DNA from: Lysobacterales bacterium PRO7
GTDB lineage: Bacteria; Pseudomonadota; Gammaproteobacteria; Xanthomonadales; Rhodanobacteraceae
Direction of reading: 5' to 3'
Length of the DNA: 64,000 bases
NCBI GenBank assembly: GCA_021404785.1
Contig: QWHH01000003.1
Location: 279,503 to 343,502, forward strand
The translations under genes and the position numbers were made by a program. The notes beneath the pieces were generated by a model, which was not told the origin of the DNA, did not search any database, and saw only the letters and a program-made list of their open reading frames with translations. Shown here piece after piece: positions 53,251-62,570 of this stretch. Each line of letters opens with the position of its first letter. Within the stretch, counting starts at the first letter, position 1.

Positions 53251-53702
53251 TTGACGTGGAACTGAAAATTCTCGATCCCCGCGTCGGCGCGGAAATCCCG
53301 CTGCCCGCGCCGGCCACGGCCGGATCGGCCGGCATGGACTTGCGCGCGGTGCTGGACGCGCCGCTGACGCTGGCACCCGGCGCGAGCGCACTGATTCCCA
53401 CCGGCATTGCCATTCATATCGGCGATCCGGGTTATTGCGCGGTGATCCTGCCGCGCTCGGGGCTGGGCCACAAGCACGGCATCGTGCTGGGAAACCTCAC
53501 TGGCCTGATCGATGCCGATTACCAGGGCCCGTTGATGATTTCGTGCTGGAACCGCGCGCAGGCGCCCTATACCATTGCGCCGGGAGAGCGCATCGCGCAA
53601 CTGGTGTTCGTGCCAGTCGCGCGCGCGCAGTTTCGATTGGTGGAAGAATTCGCCGTCAGCGAGCGCGGTGCGGGCGGATTCGGACATACCGGCGCGCGCT
53701 GA
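53247..53702 (+). CDS. dut: dUTP diphosphatase
   Basis: This 151-residue trimeric dUTPase has all five motifs: [39 protein letters not shown] and [10 protein letters not shown]. It removes dUTP and supplies dUMP for thymidylate. It is translationally coupled to coaBC and lies 29 bases before the phosphomutase gene, in the order known from Pseudomonas and xanthomonads. Confidence 0.97.
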   Translation: MIDVELKILDPRVGAEIPLPAPATAGSAGMDLRAVLDAPLTLAPGASALIPTGIAIHIGDPGYCAVILPRSGLGHKHGIVLGNLTGLIDADYQGPLMISCWNRAQAPYTIAPGERIAQLVFVPVARAQFRLVEEFAVSERGAGGFGHTGAR

Positions 53703-53731
53703 ACGACCCAGACGGATACGGCAGATTGGCG

Positions 53732-56128
53732 ATGGCGAACAAGTCCGGCGAAAAACCATCCGCATTGCAACGCGCGATCGAACAGGCGCGCGCACCCGGT
53801 GCGCTGGCGCGATTGCTCGATCCGCGCAACGTGTTGTTTCTCGGTGCCTGCCTTGCGTTCGTGGCGGGCGCCTTCTGCGCCTGGCAGGCGTGGATGATGT
53901 GGAGCCGCATCAGCGGCACTTACCAGGTTGACAGCGTCAGCCGCGCTGAAGTCGTGGCGCTGAACCAATTTGTCGCGGACACGCGACTGCGCGTGATTCA
54001 TGAAATCAACAGCGATGCCGTGGCCACCGCCCTGGCGACGGGCGATGAGGCTGGCGAGGCCGCCGCCGTGACTGTCTTGAAAAAGGGCATCCCCGACCTT
54101 GTCGCCGCGGACTTCTACCGCGCCGACCTGAGCGACGTGCTTGGCACCGATTTCGCCAAATTCGGTTATGCCAAGGCCGCCATGCTGGTACAGGCACACC
54201 AGTCGCAGATCGGCGCGCCGCTACAGTCCCACCTGGTCGCCGCGAAGCAGCGCGTGCTTGCGTTTGCGTTGCCGGTCACCCACGACAAACAAACCCTGGC
54301 CTACGCCTACCTCGAGTTGCCGTTCGAGCCACTGCTGAAGATTTTCCATGAACAGTCCGTGTCGAATGCGCGCATCGATTTGCGCCAGGGCGAGGGCCGC
54401 GGCGACCTGATCATCGCCAGCATCGGCAATGCGGCGGTGCGCGATTCGCTGACGGACCCCGGCATCGGCGTCGGCGGCAGCCTGTTCCGTATCGGCAGCT
54501 CGCTGGAAGAGTTCGACATCCTGCTTCCCGACAACCTGTGGCTGGCGATACCGCTGACCCTGATCCTGTTCGGCCTCGGCGTGTTCTTGCTGCAGGCGCG
54601 CAATATCGGCCTGCGCGAAGCGCTCGATCGATTCCTGCGCCGTCAAGCCACCGCGCCGGCCGCTGCTGAACAAACCCTGGCCCAGGCCATCGCCAAGCCG
54701 GCGCCGACCGTGAAACCCAGGCCCGCGCCAGCGGCTACCCAAGCCGAAGTTGCGGTGGATCGCAGCATTTTCCGTGCTTACGACATCCGCGGCGTGCTCG
54801 GCAAGACGCTGACCGTCGGCGTGGCGCGCCAGATCGGCCGCGCCATCGGCAGCGAGGCGCAGCAGCGCGGACTGAAGGAAATCGTGGTCGGGCGCGATGG
54901 CCGCTTGTCGGGTCCGGAGCTTTCCGCCGCACTGATCGAAGGCCTGCGCGCGACCGGTTGCAATGTGATCGACATCGGCGCGGTACCGACGCCGGTGTTG
55001 TACTTCGCCACCTATCACCTCAACGCCGGTTCCGGCGTGATGGTCACCGGCAGCCACAATCCCCCGGATTACAACGGCTTCAAGATCGTGCTTGGCGGCG
55101 AGACCCTGGCCGAGCAGGCGATCGCCGACTTGTACACGCGCATCAGTGAAAACCGGCTCGCCAGCGGCAGCGGTGGCCTGCAGACGATGGACGTGACCGC
55201 GGATTACACCGACCGCATCACCAGCGACGTGCTGATCGAGCGCAAACTGAAGGTCGTGGTCGATTGCGGCAATGGCATTCCCGGCGCGGTCGCCCCGGCG
55301 GTGCTCGAAGGCATCGGCTGCGAAGTACTGCCGTTGTATTGCGACGTCGACGGCAATTTCCCGAATCACCATCCGGATCCGTCCGATCCGCACAACCTGC
55401 AGGACCTGATCCTGTCGGTGAAGCAGATGCAGGCGGACGTTGGCCTGGCATTCGACGGCGACGGCGACCGCCTCGGCGTGGTCACCGCGAACGGCGAGAT
55501 CATTTTCCCGGATCGCACGCTCATGTTGTTTGCGCGCGACGTGCTCACGCGCAATCCGGGTGCGACGATCATCTACGACGTCAAGTGCACGGGCAAATTG
55601 CAGTCGTGGATCCTGCAGGCCGGTGGCAGCCCGATCATGTGGAAGACCGGGCACTCGTTGATCAAGTCGAAGATGCGCGAAACCGAGGCCGAACTCGCCG
55701 GCGAGATGAGCGGGCACTTCTTCTTCCGCGAGCGTTGGTACGGCTTTGACGACGGCATCTATGCCGCGGCGCGGTTGATGGAAATCCTCGCCGCCGATCC
55801 GGAAGGCCGTGCGCCGCAGGAAATCTTCGACAGTCTGCCCAAGGGTGTGTCAACGCCGGAACTGAAAATCGAGATGGCGGAAGGAGAGCACTACCGTTTC
55901 ATCGAGAAATTCAGGGAAACGTCGAACTTCGAAGGCGCGCGCGTCACCACCATCGACGGCGTGCGCGCGGACTGGCCGGACGGGTGGGGACTGGTGCGCG
56001 CCTCGAACACCACACCGGTGCTGGTGCTGCGTTTCGATGCCGATACCGACGTGGTACTGGCGCGAATCCAGGACACGTTCCGCAAACAGTTGCTCGCCTT
56101 GGACGCGAACCTGAAATTGCCGTTCTGA
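53732..56128 (+). CDS. algC: Phosphomannomutase/phosphoglucomutase with membrane-anchored N-terminal domain
   Basis: This 798-residue protein has two parts. Residues 1-340 contain a membrane span (about 33-55), a periplasm-facing region of some 210 residues with coiled and mixed secondary structure, a second span (about 269-290) and an Ala/Pro linker. Residues 343-798 are a complete alpha-D-phosphohexomutase: FRAYDIRG, phospho-Ser S441 in VTGSHNPPDYNG, the metal loop FDGDGDRLGV, GEMSGHFFF for sugar binding, and a C-terminal phosphate loop (VRASNTTPVLVLRF). It should interconvert mannose/glucose 1- and 6-phosphates for LPS and exopolysaccharide. Extended versions are known in Pseudomonas and Xanthomonas. 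Confidence 0.93.
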   Translation: MANKSGEKPSALQRAIEQARAPGALARLLDPRNVLFLGACLAFVAGAFCAWQAWMMWSRISGTYQVDSVSRAEVVALNQFVADTRLRVIHEINSDAVATALATGDEAGEAAAVTVLKKGIPDLVAADFYRADLSDVLGTDFAKFGYAKAAMLVQAHQSQIGAPLQSHLVAAKQRVLAFALPVTHDKQTLAYAYLELPFEPLLKIFHEQSVSNARIDLRQGEGRGDLIIASIGNAAVRDSLTDPGIGVGGSLFRIGSSLEEFDILLPDNLWLAIPLTLILFGLGVFLLQARNIGLREALDRFLRRQATAPAAAEQTLAQAIAKPAPTVKPRPAPAATQAEVAVDRSIFRAYDIRGVLGKTLTVGVARQIGRAIGSEAQQRGLKEIVVGRDGRLSGPELSAALIEGLRATGCNVIDIGAVPTPVLYFATYHLNAGSGVMVTGSHNPPDYNGFKIVLGGETLAEQAIADLYTRISENRLASGSGGLQTMDVTADYTDRITSDVLIERKLKVVVDCGNGIPGAVAPAVLEGIGCEVLPLYCDVDGNFPNHHPDPSDPHNLQDLILSVKQMQADVGLAFDGDGDRLGVVTANGEIIFPDRTLMLFARDVLTRNPGATIIYDVKCTGKLQSWILQAGGSPIMWKTGHSLIKSKMRETEAELAGEMSGHFFFRERWYGFDDGIYAAARLMEILAADPEGRAPQEIFDSLPKGVSTPELKIEMAEGEHYRFIEKFRETSNFEGARVTTIDGVRADWPDGWGLVRASNTTPVLVLRFDADTDVVLARIQDTFRKQLLALDANLKLPF

Positions 56129-56135
56129 GGCAAGC

Positions 56136-56777
56136 CTACGGCTGTGAGCGCGGCTTCGCTTTGATCTCGCGGTAGTGTGCCAATTCAGCGTCGAACTTCG
56201 CCGCGCTGTCGCTTTTTTCCTGCTGCTTGGCAGCGATGTAGGCTTTTTGCTTCTCGATGTTCGCGCGCAGCGATTCGATCTGGTCGCTCAGCACCTTGGG
56301 TATCGGTTTGCCGGTGCGCTCGAGATCCGCGGCGTGCGAAAGGTTCGCGGTCAGGCTTTTTTCCTGGCTTTGCAGGCTGATCTGGGTAGCCTGGATGTAC
56401 TGGTCGATCATGGCCAGTTGCGCCTGGTGTGCGTCGCTCAAGTCCGATTCGTTCGGATAGGCCGCGAGCATCTGCGCGTCATCGCGTGCCTGGTCGGCCG
56501 CGACCTTGTCTTGGGCTTTCTGCCTGGCCTTGGCTTTTTCGTCGGCCTTTTGTTCTTCGGCAGTCATCGGCGCTGCGACATGCCGGATCTTCATGCCGCT
56601 GCCGCTGACGACGTCGTAACCCGCCTGGATGGCGGTGTCCGACAGCACGTCGTCGAAATGCACGACGCCTTGCGCATCCTTCCAGCGATAACGGTCGGGT
56701 TGTTTTTCGGCGGCAAGCGCGTTGATTGCTGCGAATGCGAGCAGGGAAAAGGCAATCAGCAAACCGAAGCGGCGCAT
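56136..56777 (-). CDS. DUF4124-domain periplasmic protein
   Basis: This 213-residue protein has a signal peptide (residues 1-23) and a DUF4124 segment (RYRWKDAQGVVHFDDV). A long charged helical region follows, probably coiled coil (about 75-205, rich in Lys, Gln, Ala and Glu). Its role is unknown; such proteins are common in gammaproteobacteria. Its 3' end nearly touches that of the phosphomutase gene. Confidence 0.82.
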   Translation of the reverse strand: MRRFGLLIAFSLLAFAAINALAAEKQPDRYRWKDAQGVVHFDDVLSDTAIQAGYDVVSGSGMKIRHVAAPMTAEEQKADEKAKARQKAQDKVAADQARDDAQMLAAYPNESDLSDAHQAQLAMIDQYIQATQISLQSQEKSLTANLSHAADLERTGKPIPKVLSDQIESLRANIEKQKAYIAAKQQEKSDSAAKFDAELAHYREIKAKPRSQP

Positions 56778-56826
56778 GAGAATATCCTCCGGGTTTCGAG
56801 TATACGGTGTGGCGCGTTAACCGGCA

Positions 56827-57468
56827 TTACACGCCGTATTCGGCGCGGTAAGCCTGCAGGCGTGCGCGGTGCGTGGCCAGTTCGGGACGTTCGCCAACCA
56901 GGGCGAGCAATTCCTCCAGCCGTGCGATGGCGATGACGGGAATGCCGAACTCGGCGACGATTTCCTGCGCAGCCGATTGCGCGCCTTGTCCGCGCTCCTG
57001 GCGATCCAGTGCGATCAGCACGCCGGCGGGAGTGGCGCCGTTCGATGCGATCAACGCGATCGATTCGCGCGTGGCGGTGCCGGCACTGATCACGTCGTCC
57101 ACGATCAGCACCCGGCCCTTGAGCGGCGCGCCGATCAGCACGCCGCCTTCGCCGTGATCCTTGGCTTCCTTGCGATTGAACGCCAGCGGCACGTCGTGTG
57201 CGTGCTCGCGCGCCAGCGCTATCGCTGCACTCGAGGCGAGCGGAATCCCCTTGTAGGCCGGGCCGAACAGCATGTCGAAGCTGATGCCGGCCTCGATCAC
57301 GGTTTGCGCGTAGGCGCGGCCGAGTGCGTCCAGTGCTGCGCCGGTATCGAACAAGCCGGCGTTGAAGAAATACGGACTGAGGCGCCCGGATTTGAGCGTG
57401 AACTGCCCGAAACGCAACGCGTTCTTGCGCAGCGCCAAGTCGAGAAATTCGCGTTGATGGACAAGCAT
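56827..57468 (-). CDS. pyrE: Orotate phosphoribosyltransferase
   Basis: This 213-residue enzyme makes OMP from orotate and PRPP. Signature segments are [17 protein letters not shown], the substrate loop [12 protein letters not shown], and the PRPP motif [14 protein letters not shown]. It is divergent from the ExoIII gene with 68 bases between the starts, the same pyrE-crc/exoIII arrangement as in Pseudomonas. Confidence 0.97.
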   Translation of the reverse strand: MLVHQREFLDLALRKNALRFGQFTLKSGRLSPYFFNAGLFDTGAALDALGRAYAQTVIEAGISFDMLFGPAYKGIPLASSAAIALAREHAHDVPLAFNRKEAKDHGEGGVLIGAPLKGRVLIVDDVISAGTATRESIALIASNGATPAGVLIALDRQERGQGAQSAAQEIVAEFGIPVIAIARLEELLALVGERPELATHRARLQAYRAEYGV

Positions 57469-57499
57469 GAGATGCGCGTTCGTGGCGGGGGATTCGGGC

Positions 57500-57506
57500 T
57501 ATTATC
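57500..57506. promoter_or_regulatory. Overlapping -10 elements of the pyrE and ExoIII genes
   Basis: TATTAT (57500-57505) reads toward the ExoIII gene and GATAAT (57506-57501 on the minus strand) reads toward pyrE. The two -10 candidates share five bases, so the two promoters would exclude each other. No clear -35 is seen. Confidence 0.4.
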
Positions 57507-57536
57507 CACGAGTCCAGCATCCGGAGCCGACCGCCC

Positions 57537-58307
57537 GTGAGAATCGTCAGCTTCAACGCCAACGGCATTCGCTCGGCCGCGACCAAGGGTTTTTTCGGTT
57601 GGTTGAAGAAGCAGAATGCCGACGTCGTGTGCCTGCAGGAAACCAAGGCGCAGGAAGACCAGTTGGCCGATCCGAAGTTTCGCCCCGACGGGCATCACTG
57701 CTTCTATCGCGATGCGATGACCAAGAAGGGTTACTCCGGCGTGGCGATTTATTCCAGGCGCGAACCCGACGAGGTGTTGACGAATCTCGGCTGGGCGCCC
57801 TTCGACGACGAAGGCCGCTACATCGAGGCGCGTTACGGAAAATTGAGCGTGGTGTCGTTCTACATCCCATCCGGATCCTCGGGCGACGAGCGCCAGCAAT
57901 TCAAGTACAAGGTCATGGATTGGCTCGGCGGTATTTTCGCGGATTGGCGCAAATCCAAACGTGAGTATGTCTTGTGCGGCGACTGGAACATCGTGCGCAG
58001 CGAAAAAGACATCCGCAACTGGAAGTCGAACCAGAAGAATTCCGGTTGCCTGCCCGAGGAACGCGCCTGGCTCAACGCCCTGATCGAGGAACACGGCTGG
58101 GTCGACAGCTATCGCACGCTCAAACCGGAAGGCGAGGACTACACTTGGTGGTCAGCGCGCGGCGCGGCGCGCGCGAATAACGTGGGCTGGCGCATCGACT
58201 ACCAGATCGTCACTCCGGCTCTGAGCGCCAAGTTGAGATCCTGCGCGATCGCGGCGACGCCGCGGTTTTCCGACCACGCGCCGTTCACGGTCGATTATGC
58301 CGATTGA
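57537..58307 (+). CDS. xth: Exodeoxyribonuclease III family nuclease (Crc-like position, active site intact)
   Basis: This 256-residue endonuclease/exonuclease/phosphatase-fold protein has the catalytic Glu in CLQETKAQ, the Asp/Asn pair in CGDWNI, a Tyr in VSFYIPSGSS, and the SDHAPFTVDY His-Asp. Compared with the Pseudomonas Crc protein, which lost these residues, all are present, so AP-endonuclease/3'-exonuclease activity is expected. The sequence style (IPSGSSGDERQQFKYKVMD, GWRIDYQ) is nonetheless Crc-like. The start is GTG 57537 with GGAG upstream. It overlaps the next gene by 11 bases. Confidence 0.93.
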   Translation: MRIVSFNANGIRSAATKGFFGWLKKQNADVVCLQETKAQEDQLADPKFRPDGHHCFYRDAMTKKGYSGVAIYSRREPDEVLTNLGWAPFDDEGRYIEARYGKLSVVSFYIPSGSSGDERQQFKYKVMDWLGGIFADWRKSKREYVLCGDWNIVRSEKDIRNWKSNQKNSGCLPEERAWLNALIEEHGWVDSYRTLKPEGEDYTWWSARGAARANNVGWRIDYQIVTPALSAKLRSCAIAATPRFSDHAPFTVDYAD

Positions 58308-59598
58308 AGCCGTGGCCGCGGCGAACAAGCCGTCGTTGTGGCGTGCGTTCGCGACGCCTGCGGCATGGACGATGCTGCTGTTCGGCTTCTCGTCCGGCCT
58401 GCCCTTCCTGCTCGTGGCTGGCACGCTCGCTTACTGGCTCAAGCAGCGTGGCATTGCCATCGCCGACATCACCATGATCGCCAGCGCCGGCATGGCTTAC
58501 GCACTCAAGTTCCTGTGGGCGCCACTGCTCGATCACTGGCGACTGCCGCTGTTTCAGCGCCTGGGACGCCGGCGCGGCTGGCTTCTATTTGCACAATTGG
58601 GTGTCGTCGCGGGGCTGCTGGCGATGGCAGTGATCACGCCGGACAATCTGGCGCCCTTCGTCGCCGCGGCATTGGCCGTGGCGATCTTCGGCGCCACGCA
58701 GGATATCGCCGTGGACGCCTACCGCATCGAGATCGCGCCGGTACGTGACCAGGGTGCACTGGTGGCGACCTATTCGCTCGGCTATCGCATCGGCCTGCTC
58801 GTGGCCGGCGCGCTGGCCCTGATCCTCGCCGATCATTGGTCGTGGCGCATCATTTATATCGCGATGGCCGCAACGATGTTCGTGCCGATCGCGGCGAATC
58901 TGCTCGCGCGCGAACCCGCTGCAGTTGCGCACGCGCCGATGCGCTGGCGCGAGGCGATGCGCGTGGGCATCATCGAACCGTTTGCGGATTTCTTCAGGCG
59001 CTATAGATGGCCGCTGGCACTGGCGACGCTCGCGTTCATCCTGCTGTTCAAGGTTCCCGAACAGGCGACGATCGGCGGCATCATGAGTCCGTTCTACCGC
59101 GACATGGGCTTCACGCTGACGCAGATCGGCGCGATCACGAAGATCTATGGCGTGGCTGTTGGCATCGCCGGCGTTTTCGTCGGCGGCGCGGCGGTGGCGC
59201 GCTTCGGCGTGTGGCCGACGCTGTTCGTCGCGCTCGTCGTCTGCGGTTGCAGCAACCTGCTGTATCTCGTGCTGATTGCGCATCCGGGCGATGTGTGGAT
59301 GCTCACTGCGGTGATTTCCGGCGAAAACTTCACGCTCGGGTTCCTCGGCCCGCCGACGGTGGCGTTCCTGTCGTCGCTGGTCAACCGCGAACACACGGCC
59401 ACACAGTACGCGCTCTTGGTGTCGCTGGTGAACCTGCCGGGAAAGGTGCTGGGATTTTTCGCCGGCGCAATCGTCGCGGCGTCTGGTTACGCGGTGTTTT
59501 TCGTCATCACCGTCTGCGCGATCGCGCCGGCGGTGCTGTTATTCGCGTGGCTGTGGCCGCGTCTGCGCAAGCTGGAAGCCACGCGCGGGGAGGCGTGA
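58297..59598 (+). CDS. AmpG-like major facilitator permease
   Basis: This 433-residue inner-membrane protein has about twelve predicted spans. The early LLFGFSSGLPFLLVAGTLAYWLK and FLWAPLLDHWRLP segments and ATQDIAVDAYRI are characteristic of AmpG/PAT-type transporters, which import anhydromuropeptides for cell-wall recycling. Other members carry acetyl-CoA or siderophores, so the substrate is not certain. anmK and an M23 peptidase lie close by, which favours muropeptide import. It overlaps the ExoIII gene by 11 bases. Confidence 0.87.
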   Translation: MPIEAVAAANKPSLWRAFATPAAWTMLLFGFSSGLPFLLVAGTLAYWLKQRGIAIADITMIASAGMAYALKFLWAPLLDHWRLPLFQRLGRRRGWLLFAQLGVVAGLLAMAVITPDNLAPFVAAALAVAIFGATQDIAVDAYRIEIAPVRDQGALVATYSLGYRIGLLVAGALALILADHWSWRIIYIAMAATMFVPIAANLLAREPAAVAHAPMRWREAMRVGIIEPFADFFRRYRWPLALATLAFILLFKVPEQATIGGIMSPFYRDMGFTLTQIGAITKIYGVAVGIAGVFVGGAAVARFGVWPTLFVALVVCGCSNLLYLVLIAHPGDVWMLTAVISGENFTLGFLGPPTVAFLSSLVNREHTATQYALLVSLVNLPGKVLGFFAGAIVAASGYAVFFVITVCAIAPAVLLFAWLWPRLRKLEATRGEA

Positions 59599-59656
59599 AA
59601 TCCCGCGCAATTGCTGCCAGAATCCCGCCTGCAGGGGCACAGCCAAGGACCCAGCG

Positions 59657-59950
59657 GTGCCGGACATACTCGTACGCAACATCGACGACGCGCTGGCCGA
59701 TCGGATCAAGACGATCGCGCGCGAACGCAACTGGTCGATCAACGAGGTGATCGTCCACGTGCTGCGTCACAGCCTCGGGCTGGGTGGCGAGGATGTCACC
59801 CATCGCGAAATCCACGACGTCGCCGAAATGCGCGGTACCTGGAATCCCAACGAATCGGCCGCGTTCCGCAAGGCGCTGGAAGCATTCGAGAAAGTCGAAG
59901 GCACGCCGCTGTTCGACGACCCTCGAAAATCGGGTCAGCCGCCGAAATAG
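59657..59950 (+). CDS. Ribbon-helix-helix protein (FitA-like), no toxin neighbour
   Basis: This 97-residue protein has an N-terminal Arc/FitA-type ribbon-helix-helix (PDILVRNIDDALADRIKTIARERNWSINEVIV). The C-terminal 50 residues are acidic and Pro-containing (MRGTWNPNESAAFRKALEAF), as in antitoxin tails. The start is GTG 59657 with AAGGA upstream. The usual partner, a PIN-domain ribonuclease (FitB/VapC type), is absent: the next gene is anmK on the other strand, overlapping its 3' end by 16 bases. It may be an orphan antitoxin or a plain regulator. Confidence 0.78.
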   Translation: MPDILVRNIDDALADRIKTIARERNWSINEVIVHVLRHSLGLGGEDVTHREIHDVAEMRGTWNPNESAAFRKALEAFEKVEGTPLFDDPRKSGQPPK

Positions 59951-61047
59951 ATCCCGCCCAGCACGCGCGGCCCGCGTGCGCCGGTGACCGTGCAGATATC
60001 GTCGATAGCGCGTCGGGACAGGCGCTCGCGCGCCAGCCAGGCGAAGGCCATCGCCTCGACGTAGTCCGGATCGATCCCGCGCGTGGCAGTGCTCGCCACT
60101 GCGGCAGGAGCAAGCGCTGCGGAAAGCGCCCGCATCAACACCGGATTGTGCACGCCACCGCCGCAGACCAGCACTTCGCGCGCGGACGGCGCCTGTGCGC
60201 GCACCGCGTCGGCGATGCTGCGCGCGGTCAGTGCGACGAGCGTGGCCTGCACATCCGCCGGCGTCGTACGCATGTCTTGCAGATGCGGGTGTAGCCAGCC
60301 CAGGTGAAACACCTCACGGCCGGTGCTTTTCGGCGGCGCTGCCGCGAAATACGGATCGCCGAGCAGACGCGCGAGCAGCGTCTCGTCGGTTGTTCCGCGC
60401 ACGGCGAACGCGCCGTCTCGGTCGAACGGCTCGCCAAGCTGTTCCTGCATCCAGGCATCGAGCAGGCAACTCGCCGGTCCGGTGTCGAATCCGCGCAGTG
60501 GCTTGCCGTCGAGAATCGTGATGTTCGCGATGCCGCCGAGATTGAGCACCACGCGGGCGACGCTATCGCGTGGCAGCATGGCGGCATGAAAGGCCGGTGC
60601 GAGCGGTGCGCCCTGGCCGCCGGCGGCGAGGTCGCGGCGGCGGAAATCCGCCACCGTCGCGATGCCGGCGATTTCAGCGATTACGCTGGGATCGCCAAGT
60701 TGCATCGTGTACGGCGGCGTTTGCTGCGGACGATGGCGCACGGTTTGACCATGCGATCCGAGCGCGGTAATTTTCTTCGCGGCGATGCCTTCGCGGCGCA
60801 GCAGCGCATTGGCTGCATCCGCGAAGCTTCGCGCGATTTCCACATCCAGCGCGCCGAGTTCGTCCAGCGCGATGCGGCCGTCGCCCTGCGCCAAATCCAG
60901 GATGCGCCGACGCAGGTCTTCCGGATATGGATGCGTCAACGCGGCGTGCAAACGCGGGGTCGGATCGAAACTCGCCAGCGCGACATCGATGCCGTCGGCG
61001 CTGGTGCCGGATATGAGTCCGAGGAAAAGCGCGGCTTGCGGCGCCAC
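59935..61047 (-). CDS. anmK: Anhydro-N-acetylmuramic acid kinase
   Basis: This 370-residue kinase of the ASKHA fold phosphorylates and opens anhydroMurNAc during murein recycling. Motifs are GLISGTSADGIDVAL at the start, GSHGQTVRHRP, NLGGIANIT (phosphate 2), GFDTGPA, and CGGGVHNPVLM. The start is GTG 61047, four bases after the M23 peptidase stop, so the two form an operon of wall turnover and recycling. Confidence 0.95.
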   Translation of the reverse strand: MAPQAALFLGLISGTSADGIDVALASFDPTPRLHAALTHPYPEDLRRRILDLAQGDGRIALDELGALDVEIARSFADAANALLRREGIAAKKITALGSHGQTVRHRPQQTPPYTMQLGDPSVIAEIAGIATVADFRRRDLAAGGQGAPLAPAFHAAMLPRDSVARVVLNLGGIANITILDGKPLRGFDTGPASCLLDAWMQEQLGEPFDRDGAFAVRGTTDETLLARLLGDPYFAAAPPKSTGREVFHLGWLHPHLQDMRTTPADVQATLVALTARSIADAVRAQAPSAREVLVCGGGVHNPVLMRALSAALAPAAVASTATRGIDPDYVEAMAFAWLARERLSRRAIDDICTVTGARGPRVLGGIYFGG

Positions 61048-61051
61048 GAAG

Positions 61052-62374
61052 CTACTTGGCCGACGCCAACTGCAGGCTGTCGAGTTTGTCGAGCTTCGCC
61101 AGCATCGGCGCCGACTGCTGCTTGAAGCGCGCCAATTCAGTGGCCGGCAACGGCTCGGGCTTGGGCAAGGTCACCGTGAGCGGATTGCGGTGTACGCCGT
61201 CGACGCGGAATTCGTAGTGAAGGTGCGGACCGGTGGCCAGGCCCGTCATGCCGACGTAACCGATGGTCTGGCCCTGGCTCACATGCTGCCCGACCCTTTC
61301 GCTCGCGAAGCGCGACATGTGGCCGTACAGGGTGCTGTAGTGGCGGCCATGATCGATGATGACGACGTTGCCGTAGCCGTTCTGCCAGCCGCGGAAGACG
61401 ATGCGACCATCACCAGCAGCGTGCACCGGCGTGCCGGTTGGCGCTGCGTAGTCCACGCCCTGGTGGGCACGCATGCGGCCCAGGATCGGATGCATGCGCG
61501 CCGTTTGGAAGCGCGATGAGATGCGCGTGAACTCGACCGGCGTGCGCAGGAATGATTTGCGCAAGGGCCGGCCGTCGGCGCTGTAGAACATCGTTGCACC
61601 GTGGCCATCCGCATAACGGATGGCGGAAAAACGCTTGCCGCGATTGACGAAATACGCCGCCAGAATGTCGCCATCGCGCAGCTTTTCGCCCTCGCGCCAG
61701 ACGCTGTCGTAGATCACGGTAAAACTGTCGCCCGGGCGCAAGTCCTGGGCAAAATCGATGTCGTAGCCGAACGCATCCGCGAGCTTGATCACCATCGCAT
61801 CGTCCATGCCGGCACGATTGGCTGCATCGAACAGCGAATCCGTGACCACGCCATGCGCGACTTCGGTGCGGCGCTCGACATCGCGTGCGGCGACGTCCTG
61901 ATGCACGCCCGAAGCGTCAAAGGTAACCGTAACCTGGGTTTTTTCGTCGCGGTCGAAACGCAGCGCGGTCAGGTGGCCATCGGTGGCGTGGGCGAATGAG
62001 AACTCCTCGCCGGGATGAATGCGCACCAAGGCATTGGTATTGGCCGAATCCTGCAGCAGCGATTGCAATACATTGCCTGACACGCCTTGCCCGCGGAAGA
62101 TCGCGCCGACGGTTTGTCCGGATTGTACGGTGACGGTTTGCCATTCCGCATCGCTACCCGCCGCGACCGTGTTCTGTTCGTCGGCAGGCAGCGGTGGAAC
62201 CGGCAGATTGAGGGTGATGAAATCGCTGGCTACGGGATCGCGTGTGGCATTCGCGCCGCGCGGGGCGATCAAGCCGGCGAGCGCAACTGCCGTGAGCACG
62301 ATTCCGGCCAAAAGCCAATGCCGGTGGCGCCAACTCATGGGAAGGGTTGCCACCTTGCGCAGCCACGAATGCAC
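61052..62374 (-). CDS. M23-family murein endopeptidase with membrane anchor
   Basis: This protein of about 440 residues has a basic N-terminus, one membrane span (HWLLAGIVLTAVALAGLI), a LysM/OapA-like region (VQSGQTVGAIFRGQGVSG, PGEEFSF) and a C-terminal lysostaphin-type peptidase. The peptidase carries zinc ligands in RAHQGVDYAAPTGTPV and HLHYEFRV. The layout matches MepM/YebA-type endopeptidases that cut peptide cross-links. The start is uncertain: GTG 62374 or ATG 62338 (neither with a good ribosome site), and the frame is open to 62524. It is operon-linked to anmK. Confidence 0.9.
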   Translation of the reverse strand: MHSWLRKVATLPMSWRHRHWLLAGIVLTAVALAGLIAPRGANATRDPVASDFITLNLPVPPLPADEQNTVAAGSDAEWQTVTVQSGQTVGAIFRGQGVSGNVLQSLLQDSANTNALVRIHPGEEFSFAHATDGHLTALRFDRDEKTQVTVTFDASGVHQDVAARDVERRTEVAHGVVTDSLFDAANRAGMDDAMVIKLADAFGYDIDFAQDLRPGDSFTVIYDSVWREGEKLRDGDILAAYFVNRGKRFSAIRYADGHGATMFYSADGRPLRKSFLRTPVEFTRISSRFQTARMHPILGRMRAHQGVDYAAPTGTPVHAAGDGRIVFRGWQNGYGNVVIIDHGRHYSTLYGHMSRFASERVGQHVSQGQTIGYVGMTGLATGPHLHYEFRVDGVHRNPLTVTLPKPEPLPATELARFKQQSAPMLAKLDKLDSLQLASAK

Positions 62375-62570
62375 AACGTGCGATTTGTAGATATGGAAGT
62401 GCCGGCGCGGCAAATGGCGCCCTCGCGCTGCGCGATGAGCGGTGAGTCGGATAAAATGCGCAACACGGTTGGTCTGGGGCACGAGCTTGGATCCGGCAAA
62501 CGCGCCGTACCTTAGCCCCTGCATCGAACCCCGTCAACGCCAGACGGCACAAGGCTTTGCGAGGGGTTTG

